From contig NW_025934950.1 of the NCBI RefSeq assembly GCF_000764305.2, positions 62,001-126,000 of the forward strand: a DNA stretch of 64,000 bases. Direction: 5' to 3'. The stretch comes from Hyalella azteca. Taxonomy: Eukaryota; Arthropoda; Malacostraca; Amphipoda; Hyalellidae. The notes beneath the pieces are model-generated. The model made no database searches. It was not told the origin of the DNA and saw only the letters and a program-made list of their open reading frames with translations. Position numbers and translations under genes: made by a program. Position 1 is the stretch's first letter. Each line of letters starts with the position of its first letter. Below are positions 51,061 to 62,880 of this stretch, one piece after another.

Positions 51061-53268
51061 AGATTTAAGTGCGGGCTGGGGAAGAGTAAACATGCGATGG
51101 GAACTGCCTTGTTCGAGAGGCTCGCCTTTATGTACAGTCACTTCAACAGTCGTGTACAAGCCAAGCCAAACCTCAACACATATATACACATAATAATACA
51201 AAATATCTAAGTACACAACTAATACATGTCTCATAAACATTTATTATGTTAATCAAATCAAGAATTGCAAAGTATCGCTTATATTGCAGAACGGTGTTGA
51301 CGGCTACCAGTTCTATATTGAGTTCTTGCTTTGAGCTCTTAATGCGTCCTGGCACCAACGCAAAACAAATAATTTATTCTCGAATCCGAACGCGATTAGT
51401 AATAGAATTTGGGAAAATGGTTGCAATTACTTCCACAAAATTATTTATAGAACCTGATTATTTAGAATTGATCATTCGAATTGGATGAAGTTCAGAATTA
51501 GTTCATTAATTTTCGCTGCCACATGAAAACAGCATGAACTTCAGTGTTTAATTTATAAGTGGTTAAAAACTGTTCACAAAAAAAGCACGATTATATTGCA
51601 AATATAATAGTGGAAAGTATTATTTTCAAAATTCTGGTATGTACCTGGTCACATCATCAATGCTATGCAATGGAATTTAAATTTTAAAGGTTGTGTTGAT
51701 AGCATTTTACTTGGTCAGGAACAAATATACATCACTGACTGGCCCAAGTTAAGCTTTCACCTAGGAATTACTTTTTACCGATTCGGCCATCGGCTTTATG
51801 GTATCCAAGGCTCTGAATAAATTCCCCGTGGATAAGTTTGAAGAGTACCTCAAAGCTCATTTCCTCACCGTGAATTCTTAGACGAAACATTTACGCAATC
51901 GTGTGAGGATTTTTGCCAGAGTGCCGTAGGGTCAAGCAGTTCAAGCCCAGGCATGACTTTGACTGGTGGGTGATGATGCATTTTGAAGCGCACCGATTAG
52001 AGCATTACGCCAATCATCGCCTAATTTAGATGCTTTGCATAAGCGAGAGCCACGTACTCTGCTCTTGCATGATACAATAAGGCGCTTTTGATAGATTAGA
52101 GAGGTTATGGAGAAGTATGCAGCAATTACTAGTATTTTAGAGCGCACTTCATCGCTAACTAATGCGCATGCCTCGCTAGTTTACGACTCGTTCGTCAGAA
52201 TCGCTATTTCCAGCGCGTCTATATTCAGGCGGTGTGTTCCGCTAGTACATCTGATAGCGCTCTGCAGAATACCTTTGCATGTTATCCCTGATGCTAGTTG
52301 TCCGTTCTTTTATTTTCTTTCGTCTAATTTGTTATATGATCCTGCATTTCATCTCAGAGTTTTTATTAAAGCATTTATTTCAGTCTGAACCAACAAAAAT
52401 CAATGTTTTGAAATAGGACAGAAATTAATACCCGTACGTAGTTGACAAAGCTTGCAATGACTTCTGTTTTGCATGTATTCCACCGATAATTTTCCGTGAC
52501 GAATTCGTTTGTGTACCGTCTTTGAAGAATTGCCAGTCGTTAGTTAAATATATTCAGTATACTTTTTAGATTCTAATCAGTAGATTCAGCAGTTCGCATA
52601 CTTTTAAAGTCGAAAGTGCAGAAAAACTGAAGTTTCATCGTATCAATCAGTTGTGGAAAGGTAAATGTGGGAAAATGAGCTCATTCCTGAGGCCCTGCGG
52701 CGCTTCATGAGTTGAGCCAAATTGAGCGCATTGCAATATTGGCTCTAAAACTCTATTGAATGAGGGAAAATCGTGGTGTAACTTTCTGTGGCGTCCTAGG
52801 ATCTAAACACGTCAGGTATCATCTTGGATTGCAGATGTTTTTTTGTTTCTCTGCTTGATGTATATGTGGCTGCGAAGGAGTTTTACACATCCAACTGAAA
52901 ACAACGACAGATCCAATCCTTGCTTGCTATTAGTCTGATATTCAAATATCTGAATGAGCGTGCCAAGATTCTCAGAGAAGTATTCAAATTTCCACCTATA
53001 GACGTGTCTCAGCTCTTTGGATGGCCGAGGCAGCGATAGTTAAGAATTGTAATTAAAATAGGGAAAATCTATATTAATGCTGGTCACTTGTTTCGCAAAT
53101 GTAATCGCATTCATTTGTTGTTACTTCCTCGATATTATATTTGCTGTCGGCCAGAATTCATTTATCATTGTAATTTCCGGCATGTCCTTGGGTTCATTCG
53201 AGTTTCAATATTGTTGCTATCTCTTATGGTTTGTTTATTATAAAAATCCTCTCAGAGGAGCTCTTTAA
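51061..53268. other. No recognisable gene
   Basis: Plus-strand frame at 52107-52388 starts with ATG (MEKYAAITSILERTSS) but is unrecognised. The remainder is AT-rich. Confidence 0.5.
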
Positions 53269-53568
53269 TTAGGCGGCGACGGACTGGTTTCGACAACAGT
53301 TTGATTCTTCACACAAGGCTGGCAGAGAAGGGAAAGTTTTAGTGCCCCGGCACCAACAGGAGGCAAGATGAATGTGGTTGGCTACGCGACACTCGACGGC
53401 ATCACAGCTCAGAATTTTAGAGCCCGCAAGCCAATGCGATGAGAGGAAGGGGCACTGAAGACGAGCAGCTCTCACTCCGCGTGTCGCTATCTCACGCTCT
53501 TTTGCACAAAATGGATCACGCCTCTTCACATAACAAACCATTCTTACATTCATCTTGTGTAAATACAT
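53269..53568 (-). CDS. Candidate Cys-rich 99-residue ORF
   Basis: ATG at 53568 to TAA at 53269 on the minus strand, with gene-like codons and ten cysteines, including the pairs SCWC and NCC. No signal peptide. Cys spacing does not match a domain I know. The local GC content is raised, which lowers stop frequency and weakens the case. Confidence 0.2.
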   Translation of the reverse strand: MYLHKMNVRMVCYVKRRDPFCAKEREIATRGVRAARLQCPFLSSHWLAGSKILSCDAVECRVANHIHLASCWCRGTKTFPSLPALCEESNCCRNQSVAA

Positions 53569-53569
53569 G

Positions 53570-55575
53570 GAAAAATGTTAAAGTCAATCGTTATTTATTC
53601 TCTTTTGGGATTTCTGTTTGCCCAATGCTTCTTGCCCAACTTCTGTGCCCAATGCCCATCTAATTTTTCACTTCATAAGCATGGAAAAATTATATTTTTC
53701 GACAGAATGATTAGAACTAAATCATAGAAGGGGGAACCCTATACATTACAATTTTTATTTATTAAAATTTTCAAGCACGAACTGTTATTTCAGTGATGCA
53801 CTTTGTCGTCGTATAAGTATCATGAAGCGAAAAAAAAAGTTCCGCATCGCCTATGATCCATTTGTGATTCTTTCATATCGAAATTCATCAGCGCATAAAT
53901 GACTGGATAGCAAAATCATGATAATCATCAGAATAAAAAAAAATCAGAAGGATATATGCGATTCATTCAGCTTAATAAACCTCGACGGAAAAGGCCAGAA
54001 AGTAATCATACATTACCATTACATCGATAATTCTTTACGGCTTTCAAGCAGAGGGAAACTCGAGTATTGTTGAAGTGGTGCCCGGCCTAACAGAAAAAGC
54101 TGGTTATAATTCATGGTAGGAAATGGATGTTTCGTCACAGATGTCTCGGTGTAGTGACGCTGTGGGTGGCGTCGCGAGGGTCGCCGCGTTAGAGCAGCTG
54201 AGCGTCACCACTCTACACACATCACACAATGGCGCGTGAGAACCAAATACCTCCGCGACCTGCGACCGTTTGCTTCTCGTAACCATGCTGCTCTTGCTTG
54301 GTATCCTTGGTGGAGTAGTCCTCACTTAACTCTACGATTTAACTGACAAGAGAAATTTTTGATCAAAAGAAAATAAATAAATAAGGAGTCAGACTCGATT
54401 CTTGTATGCGGAACTGAAGTGGCGTCCATACTTGCATAGATGACAAGGATGTATCACGGATTTTTCAAGTGGAAATTAATTCTTGAATATCGCAAATACC
54501 CGAGCCTTGTAACAAGTAGTCTGTCTGTTGCGTCGATCTCATAAGGTCAAGCAGTGTCATACTCAAACTTGTCTGTGTGATTTCGCTTACCATTGCTTAC
54601 GTTCAAACTACTCTGAACAAATAAATGTGGGAAAATATGCTTCCAAATTCCGACCTATTGCAATGATCTGAAGTTTGAAAAATGGCAACAGTCCGATGCA
54701 TAAATAAATGTGCAACAGTTGTCTCCGATAACTAGAATTTTAGCTCGAGAGCTTGAAAAAAATTGCAATTTGGCTTTATATGCTATTATTGCATACACGT
54801 TGTGCATGGCAGCGAGATATGGTAGGATTATCAAGTCCCTAACTTTAGGTTAAAAATTTAGAATCGCTTCCCTATAAAGTCAAATGTGAAGTTCAAGAAA
54901 TTTCCAATGTATGTTATCTCAGCACCGTTGCAAACTGGGCCGAAATCTCACACGTCCTAAGAGGACTGAAATTTTCCGAAGTTGAATCGTGGGCATAAAT
55001 TTTGCGAGAGTATCAAATTTGACGGGAGTTTTTGTAAAGCCAAGTCGTATGAAGAGAGAAGAAGTCGTTGAAGCACGCGGTATCAGAGCCCGGGCGCAGA
55101 GGGCAGTGCTATCACGACCCTCTTTAAAGGGAAGACTTAACCAACTGGCTCGCTCGTAACTCACGACTCCAGATTAGTTAATTAACGGATCCATGAGCCA
55201 AGCAGCGCTAAAAAAAACGCAAAAAGTAACCTCCGCGGCAAAAATGGAAAGATTTTTTTCGCAGAGTCATGTCTGACAACAAAAGTTGGGAGGTTCAGGA
55301 CTTCCTTAAATTATTAAGGAACGCCCGGTGAACTTTGCTGGCTGATTATCGCGGCTCTCCGTTTACTTCCAATATCTTATTCTTGAGAGGGCTAATGGAG
55401 AGGGTCGACAGTCTGGATTTTCTTCTTCAAAAATCGGACGGGATTAAGGATTTTAGTACAGTTGTTTATCGGATTTTCCGGTCCATGCGGCTCTCGAAAA
55501 CGCTACGCAATATGCGCGATTTTTTTGGTGCGAGGAAACTTGCACGTTTCCAACTTAAAAGTCCGGGAGCGAACA
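53570..55575. other. No recognisable gene
   Basis: GC-richer frames at 54104-54325 and 54919-55164 (minus) are unrecognised and carry no splice context worth modelling. Confidence 0.5.
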
Positions 55576-55579
55576 GTCG

Positions 55580-55720
55580 GCAGTAAACTTGTGATGTGCA
55601 GCGTGTAAGAAAGCAGTAAAATTGTGGTGTGCAGCGCGTAGGAAAGCAGCAGTAACATTGTTGTGCACAGCGTGTAAAAATAGCAGTAACATTGTTGTTC
55701 GCTGTTTGTAAAAAAGGGAC
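55580..55720. repeat. Degenerate 33-36-bp tandem repeat
   Basis: GCAGTAA(C/A)ATTG-like starts at 55580, 55613, 55649 and 55683; spacing is irregular and the copies are diverged. Confidence 0.8.
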
Positions 55721-56997
55721 AAATATTATAACACGCAGAGTGCATCACAATGCTGTTGCCATCATTGCCGCAATGCTTCTGTCTTAAAGAGTAAAAATCT
55801 ATGATAGAAGCATCGTGCTTTTTAATTAGCATCATCATCCTTTTTTCATTTTTTTAGAATTAACAGTGACAATGATATCTTTCTACGCCAATCTAGAGAT
55901 GAGGGTAAAGACCATCGAACACTTGACGCCATCATAGAAACTTTACGAAAATTTTAATAAAATGTATAGATAAATAGAGAAAGAAACAAGAGCACGAAGG
56001 AACTTCTTCTGAGTCTGCAAAAAATTCTTCATTCTACCTCTTTAATGCAGAACTGATTGACTTCATTGAATTCACTTGATTGCATCAAAGGTGGAAAATT
56101 TTAGAACTATGTTTTATTCAGCAAATAAATGGTTGATGCATGGTATATTATGTCTGCAACTCTCGAAGCACAACATTGAATTGAATTTTGAATTGCATGA
56201 AGACATGCAATTCAAAAGTTAGAAAAATTATGGAAAGTATTATTGTATAGCAAAGATATAGCAATTGTATAGCAAAGATATAGAAGTTGCACCGATAGAT
56301 ATATAAGGAAGCTGTTGAGAACTTGAGGTACTTCCCACATGGGCAACCATATTAACAAAATTGTGTGTTTTAGACGATAATTGAATTATACACTATAAAT
56401 TACTTTGTGTGCACGTTTCATTAGACGAAATGGAATGTATTTCAGTAAATGCTAAAAAAATAAAATTAAACAGAATATTTTTACCAATTTTTTCAGGTGT
56501 AAGCGCGGAGATTTTATTTTCCTTCGCAGATGTCATTCATTATTGAAAGTCGACAAGTGTCGCTGCAGATTCATTATTATCATGGCATGAAGTAAAACAT
56601 TTGTATTATAGAGCCCGACCTTGGAACTATTTCCGGCGATATTCGCATTTATTTAGATTCAAAGTATTAAATTATTTTTCTTTGTGTTTTTTCCTTGCAA
56701 ATTTTTAAAGCTAAATCTCTAGTGCCAACAGCGCTCATTGTTCCAATTTAATACAATAGCGCGCCCGTGTTCAGCCCGGACATTGCGCATCAAAGAAGTT
56801 ACCCATTCATTAATACTATAACATAGAAAAATATCTGCCGAGCAACAACATAGAAAAAATATCTTTTGTTCAGATGTGCACGCGTTCTTTTATAACGAAT
56901 TGAAATGACAATCGCAGATGCTACATCCAGGTGAGTTAAGAGTCGAGTTACTCACGATACTATTGAAGAATACGTCATGCAGTTAGCTGTATTATAT

Positions 56998-57179
56998 GTC
57001 ATTGAGGGACAAGCCGGTCATAATTATTATACGCCATTGAAGATCACATTATTTAGACGTGTTATACATCCTTGAAGAACACGTTATTTAGACGCATTAT
57101 TCGTCGTCAAAGCTTCACAAGTTAATTAGAGATTTTGTACGTCATAGATGTTATTTCGACGTATTATACGTCACTGAAG
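56998..57179. repeat. 35-bp tandem repeat
   Basis: Segments like G(T/C)CATTGAAGA...TTATTTAGACG begin at 56998, 57033, 57068 and 57103 (35 bp apart), with decayed copies at 57141 and 57170. Confidence 0.8.
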
Positions 57180-57758
57180 AATAATTGTATTGAAGGTCAA
57201 AGGATTGTTGTCAATCACCTTTATTACTTCTCGTGAATTAAAATGAATGGAAAAGTCGGTAATTTGTCGAAACAAAGCTTGTTTTACTAATCAATCAATC
57301 ACACAACGATGTTCATAAAAAATCTATGATTGCTACAGTACTTATTTTGGCTGCATAAATTTAAAAATCTTTTCATTTTCAAAAGTACGCAATGAACCTT
57401 GTTTTTTAAAATGAATACGCACGAATGTTTTTCTTCAAGCGCTCAGCTTAATGGCACCAGATGCTCCGCCGAAAATGTCGCGAACGTCGACGTAATGATG
57501 CTTTTAAAATTCCTTTCGTCTTTGAAGGTGTTGTTTGTATCACAAAACGCTTGTTTTTTTTACTTGAAATCTGCACATGTTCTTTATTTATGGGAGCGAC
57601 GACCACATCATGTGAGCCGCGCATCTTGACCCATAAAATGACCGATTTATGGGCGATAGGCGTCGGGCGAGGCTGAGCGAGGTCTTTTAATGAGCAGCCG
57701 CGTCTTAAGTGATCCGGCCGCCTCAGCCTCGCATCGAGTGCGTCACTGTTTGTAGTTC

Positions 57759-57780
57759 TTATCCATTGATAATCTTATCT
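57759..57780. promoter_or_regulatory. GATA-motif cluster
   Basis: TTATCC (57759), TGATAA (57767) and TTATCT (57775) within 22 bp beside a CG-rich stretch. GATA-factor binding is inferred from motif only. Confidence 0.25.
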
Positions 57781-58634
57781 ATAAGACGTGCCCACCGTGT
57801 CGTGTCATTCCTTTGCTTGACCTTTGTTCTAATCATGCTCGGAGTATGGCTGGCCTCCCATGAATCCAAGAAGTGTACTCAGCAATAATCCATTACTGCT
57901 GACTTTAATCACCATAAACTATTATTTTCAACGACGAACGATTTATTTTCATTTCAACGATTCAAGATTTATGTCACGGTATTTATCTCGTTAAATTACT
58001 GCAATTTATTTCTATATTTTCATCATTCGACACGGCTATTCGTTCGTATCCAAAATCTGCAATGTGAAAAATTTTATATTGAACTCCATCGTAAAATTAG
58101 CAGCATTTGGTGAAGGGGATAATAATAAAATGACATGAAATATTTATTTCGATGAATGTAATCCGTCAACTATATATAATGATGAAAAATTATATCAATA
58201 ATCTCATCTCTTTCTTTTCAATATTTAGTGCTTCTCCAATAATCATTGCCTTATAACAAATAAAGAGTATATAGCTACATAAAATCTAGTGAAGTCAGAG
58301 TAAAGTTAGCAGTAACATTGTACAGTTACGTCGTAATTTTTTATACCGTAATTATTTATTAGCAACACGACAGCCCGCCTCAACGCGGGGAACCTTCAAA
58401 ATTTAAAAACATCTAATTTTTTTAGATAAAAAAATAACTCAATCAGTTAGAGAACCTTTGAAGTTCTTGTTTCAGAACTAGACGGTTATCTCTTGAGAAG
58501 TATGGACATGGACGACACAGAAACATTGTTTCATGTGAGCCCCCGAAAATAGTTTTAAATGAATCTGTGAGATACGATGTAAGATGATGCGGACAGCGAA
58601 GAATTATCCGGTTGATTTAAGACACTAGAGGTGC

Positions 58635-58643
58635 TATATAAAG
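58635..58643 (+). promoter_or_regulatory. TATA box with downstream sORF
   Basis: TATATAAAG with GC on the 5' side. A start about 30 nt downstream would fall near 58665, 20 nt before an ATG. No clear Initiator. Confidence 0.3.
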
Positions 58644-58685
58644 ACTACATTCGGCAGAAATATAGTAAACTTTCATTAAACCGAT

Positions 58686-58820
58686 ATGTCACAAAGTACA
58701 GTCACAAAATTTCAACTAACAACTTTCGCGCAAGGCAATTTTTTTGATGAAAAATACCTGAAAAAGCAAATGAAATTAGAAAAATTTTTCGGAAATTTTA
58801 AAATGCTATGGTTTCTTTAA
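58686..58820 (+). CDS. 44-residue ORF downstream of TATA box
   Basis: ATG at 58686, TAA at 58818. Product begins MSQSTVTKFQLTTFAQGNFF and continues Lys/Phe-rich; no signal peptide or known motif. It ends near TTTAA|GTGTAT, a poor donor. The only support is its placement relative to the TATA box, so it may be chance. Confidence 0.15.
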   Translation: MSQSTVTKFQLTTFAQGNFFDEKYLKKQMKLEKFFGNFKMLWFL

Positions 58821-58829
58821 GTGTATTCT

Positions 58830-59520
58830 ATGGTCAGATGGGAAACGGTTTATGCCGCTACGTTGCTGCTAATTTCAACAGAAGCATGGTAAGGCGTTCA
58901 ATACGAATCACTCCACTACAACATAGAAACAATGTGAATTAAATTCTATTACCTTGGGTTGCTTTTCTTCAGATGGTATTCTGACGATACATTTATTATT
59001 GATGCAAGGTTGGATAAAGTCAAGCATCAGAACTTAAAAAAAACTTAGCAAGCATATAGTGATATTCATTGGTGCGCAAGGAATTGTTTGAGCAATTTAC
59101 GAAATGTTCGTGTGTTTGATGGTATATTTCAGTTGTAATAGGATAGTCAAACATTTGACTATGACAAAAAATGAATACTCGGTATTATAAAATCACATCG
59201 AGTACTCAAGAAACAATCATGATAAATTGCTTGCGAAAGTGAAATAATTTTTGTATTTAACAATAAGAAAAATTTTACAAAATGGTGCCAACACAAGATG
59301 ACTAATTGTTTGAGAGCATTTATTGCTACTAAGGGTGTATTTATTAGCCAGGCAACAAACAACAAGATTTAGGTAACTCTCTAAACTTGATCTAGAGCAC
59401 CTTTCACTCCCTGGTTCGGGGAATACAATGCAAATATTATCTTGAAAATAATAATTTCCATGTTATTTAATTATGTTGATTTCGTAAAATCTACCCTATT
59501 ATAGGTTCAATCAACCGCCT
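58830..59520. other. No recognisable gene
   Basis: AT-rich; only short frames. Confidence 0.55.
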
Positions 59521-59727
59521 CTTAATGAGGACTTTCAACTTTTAAGCCAACGCCGCGCAGGCTAGTTCTGCACGTGTATAGGAATCGCCGCGCGGACGGA
59601 GGCAGGACGTGTAGGAGTCGTTGTAGTTTGTGCGCGGTCAAGTCCGCAGGGACGTCGCGCCAGGTGCGTCTGATGGCGCATAAAACAGCCGAGGGCTGAA
59701 CACCGTCCTGCATTACAGGCAAGCCTT
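59521..59727. other. CpG-rich flank of the minisatellite
   Basis: CG-dense sequence leading into the 29-bp array. Open frames on the minus strand run on into the array and are not considered genes. Confidence 0.4.
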
Positions 59728-60036
59728 GCGACCTGCACTGGTGCACCACAGTCCCCGCGACCTGCGCTGCTGCACAGCAGTCTCAGCGACCTGCGCTGCT
59801 GCACCACAGTCCCCGCGACCTGCGCTGCTGCACCACAGTCTCAGCGACCTGCGCTGCTGCACCACAGTCTCCGCGACCTGCGCTGCTGCTGTCTCTTATA
59901 CACATCTAGATGTGTATAAGAGACAGACCTGCGCTGCTGCACCACTGTCCCCGCGACCTGCACTGGTGCACCACAGTCCACGCGACCTGCGCTGCTGCAC
60001 CACAGTCCACGCGACCTGCGCTGCTGCACCACAGTC
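59728..60036. repeat. 29-bp minisatellite, interrupted
   Basis: GCGACCTGCGCTGCTGCACC-type units start at 59728, 59757, 59786, 59815, 59844 and 59873; after the adapter at 59889-59926 they resume, with unit starts at 59953, 59982 and 60011. The left part stops 16 nt into a unit and the right part resumes at unit position 4. Confidence 0.95.
59889..59926. other. Nextera mate-pair junction adapter (assembly contaminant)
   Basis: CTGTCTCTTATACACATCT followed immediately by its reverse complement AGATGTGTATAAGAGACAG: two 19-bp Tn5 mosaic ends head to head, exactly the Nextera mate-pair circularisation junction. Its translation is the familiar contaminant peptide SYTHLDVYKRQ. It is synthetic and not part of the genome. 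Confidence 0.98.
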
Positions 60037-60057
60037 GAGTGACGAGTGAAAATAATC

Positions 60058-60261
60058 ATGGCTGCAGTCCAAAAAAATATTTCAAATAATTATTTCCTGT
60101 CTTTCACCGATATGTATTTTAGCACAACATTCACGATATTAAAAAAGAATGTTTTTAGCTCTCGAATAACTCGTACGCTCAACATATTTTCAAATCAGAC
60201 TCAAGGCAACGGTTGTTTTATTTCCTACAACGATGTCACTACCGTTTATTTAAATTATTAA
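60058..60261 (+). CDS. Candidate 67-residue ORF
   Basis: ATG at 60058 in good context (ATCATGG) directly after the minisatellite; begins MAAVQKNISNNYFLSFTDMY, Phe/Asn/Thr-rich, no recognised motif. AT-rich composition offers little coding support. Confidence 0.12.
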   Translation: MAAVQKNISNNYFLSFTDMYFSTTFTILKKNVFSSRITRTLNIFSNQTQGNGCFISYNDVTTVYLNY

Positions 60262-60866
60262 AACCCTTGATAAAGATTTTGAAGCAGTCGTAAAATAGTT
60301 CTTATGTTATTGATTTAGTAATACGCAATGTAAGGTCTCCATTGTTTGCATTAACAAAGGGAACATGGCATGCCAGTTAGCATTTAATTTGTTGCAATTC
60401 GATTAATATTTTTCATACTTTTATCTGTAAAAGATTTTTCTTTCAAATCGTGCTAACTGTGAACGGTTGAAAAGGAAATAGGATTGCATATTATAAATGT
60501 GGGTTACTAGAACTGATTTCCGTGCCAATTGTAGTTGGCCAGAAGTCTACTAATTGCATGTTGCGAAAAATGCGACCTTTCCTAAGTTTTGGCTGCTACT
60601 CGACAATCGTAAATTTGATTGTGCTCCGATTTAAATTTTAATTTTAACTGTATAGCAAAACATGCTTAAATACTGTGGGTAGTTGCACGGTATCAGATAG
60701 GAGCTCGTTCAAAATCCTGCAGATATGCTTGCTGAAGTTAGAGATATGACAAAGTAAACTATAGTCTTCGAAAACATGTCAATATACAACGTATTTTGTT
60801 TGGCTTGCTGATGAATAAAGAAAAACCTTTTTTGCTTGGTCGCAAATTAAATAGAGTTTAGGGAAT
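60262..60866. other. No recognisable gene
   Basis: AT-rich; nothing supported. Confidence 0.55.
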
Positions 60867-61528
60867 AATAATATACGTTTAAAATTACTTATTAAAGACA
60901 ACACTTCCAAAGAATCCAGTGTCTCCAATCTTACGGATGTACAATGAATTTCTCATTTAATTTTCTAATTTTAAAAAAATTAATTTTTCAATATTTTTAA
61001 TATAAAATTTTTTTTCAAAATTATTTATTCTGTTAATTGATATATGCATTGCCTCTGACTTCACACAAGTGTGCAGAATTTCAGATCAATTAGACAGGTA
61101 AAAGTGTGTCAAATATCAGTTATAAGATTTGTAGTTGACAAAATTATTTTTTCAATTTTTTTAATATTAAAAAAATTTAATTTTCAAAATAATTTATCTT
61201 GACATTTGATTCATGCATTGTCTCCAACTTTACACAAGTGTGCAAAATTTCAGATCAATTGGACAGGTAAAAGTGTGTCAAGTATCAATTATAAGATTTG
61301 TAGCTGACAAAAATATTTTTTTAATTTTTTTAATATTGGAAAAAAATTTTCAATCCTAAAATTATTTACTTTGTCATTTGATTCATGCATTGTCTCCAAC
61401 TTTACGCAAGTGTGCAAAATTTCAGATCCATAGGATAAGTAGAAGTGTATTAAATTTCGATTACAAGATTTGTAGCAGACAGACAAACAGACAAACAAGT
61501 AGTGAAGTTAAAGAGAAGTGTTGTAAAA
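60867..61528. repeat. Dispersed repeat, copy B, with three core units
   Basis: Homologous to 13233-13522. The left motif ACAACACTTCC is at 60898-60908 and its inverted partner AGAAGTGTTGT at 61514-61524. Between them the core starting GAT(T/A)(C/T)ATGCATTG occurs at 61039, 61208 and 61380 (169 and 172 bp apart), each ending near AAGATTTGTAG. Only the last core carries the terminal GCAGACAGACAAACAG...GTGAAGTTAAAG tail. Confidence 0.85.
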
Positions 61529-62226
61529 TGGAGATGCATGAGGAACATCAATACACATTAAGTTTCAAATTTTATTAATTTTAGAATCGCAAAATAATGC
61601 AGCTTCGCTCACGTAGCAATCAGCGTAGCAAGCATTGTTTTTCTCACCTATAAAAGAGAGATTCATCAATTGTATTCCCAGGATAAAAAATCGTTCATGA
61701 ATGCCATGCTTTACACCATCACAAAATTATTTGATATGAGCGGAGTAATGAAACTTCAAAAGAATTATTCCTGCCTGCCGTTCGCTTGTCACACTTGCAG
61801 GCATTAGTGGGGCAGAAGAAATCATTTTTATTTTACACAGAAATTTTGATTAAAAATACTCTTATGAATACTCCCATTTTCAACTTCAAACTGCTACGTG
61901 AAAATCCAAGCATGGACATCCATCGAAACTCGATGTTTTCATTCGTTCGCCTCATTTCTTCTCAAAAACATGGACCAGCGACCTAGTCTTGTCCTCTAGC
62001 AACATAGCCACTACAACAGATTAGGAGAAGGCCGTGGGCAATTCTCAAGAATGGATTATGGGATGCACGACAGCATGACAATGTCATCAAGCAGTCAAAC
62101 GACGCGTTTTGCATAAACGTTCGTCACGGAGGCTTGCAGTTTCCATAACTCGTCAGCGTCCCGCAGGGAACGCGCGGCGGTCGCTGCCACGTATGAACCT
62201 GCAGGCGATGTGAACACTTCCACGAG
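61529..62226. other. No recognisable gene
   Basis: A 66-codon frame at 61786-61986 is unrecognised; 62110-62215 is CG-richer and leads into the 34-bp array. Confidence 0.5.
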
Positions 62227-62532
62227 AACTGAGACGGTAGAGGCAGTCTCGAGGCAAGAGAACTGAGACGGTAGAGGCAGTCTCGAGGCAAGAGAACTGA
62301 GACGGTAGAGGCAGTCTCGAGGCAAGAGAACTGAGACGGTAGAGGCAGTCTCGAGGCAAGAGAACTGAGACGGTAGAGGCAGTCTCGAGGCAAGCGAACT
62401 GAGACGGTAGAGGCACTCTCGAGGCAAGCGAACTGAGACAGTAGAGGCAGTCTCGAGGCAAGCGAACTGAGACGGTAGAGGCAGTCTCGAGGCAAGCGAA
62501 CTGAGACGGTAGAGGCAGTTTCGCGGCATGGT
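62227..62532. repeat. 34-bp minisatellite, 9 copies, with decayed tail
   Basis: Units beginning AACTGAGACGGTAGAGGCAG start every 34 bp from 62227 to 62499, nearly identical. Decayed copies keeping the AGTCTCGAGGCAAGG core continue to about 62880. No stop codon occurs in any minus frame of the unit, which produces the longest open frames in the window without implying a protein. Confidence 0.95.
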
Positions 62533-62880
62533 AATGGTGATCAGGCAGCAGTCTCGGAGCAAGGCAGTGGTAATCAGACAAAGAGTCTCGAGGCAAGGAA
62601 AAAGTGATGAGTTAGGCATTTATGCATTCAGGGCAATAAATTGATGAGTTAGGAACTTATTTAAGGAAGGCTACTGCGAAGCTTCAATAATGTCATGGGC
62701 AAAGAAATAGTAATTAGCTTGACAGTGGTGGAAGCAAGGCATGAAAAAGAAGTGGTATTCAGTCTGTCAGTAGCCGAAACAATGCAACACTAATGAGGGA
62801 AGCAGTTCTCCAGGCAAGGAAAACAGTTGTATTCACTGTCGAAAAAAAAGCAATATTAACGAAGGAAGTATTCCTCTAGG

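Larger units (their letters stand above)
55840..58630. other. No recognisable gene
   Basis: AT-rich apart from a CG-rich stretch at about 57590-57760. TATATAAGG occurs near 56300 and a 23-bp-scale duplication (GTATAGCAAAGATATAG) at about 56246-56285. Confidence 0.5.

Noticed and set aside
59726..60059. Ala/Pro/His-rich ORFs over the 29-bp array
   Set aside because: Repeat read-through, and both contain the synthetic adapter peptide.
62095..62619. 174-codon minus-strand open frame, the longest in the window
   Set aside because: It is the 34-bp minisatellite read through; the unit has no stop in any minus frame and all three frames are open.
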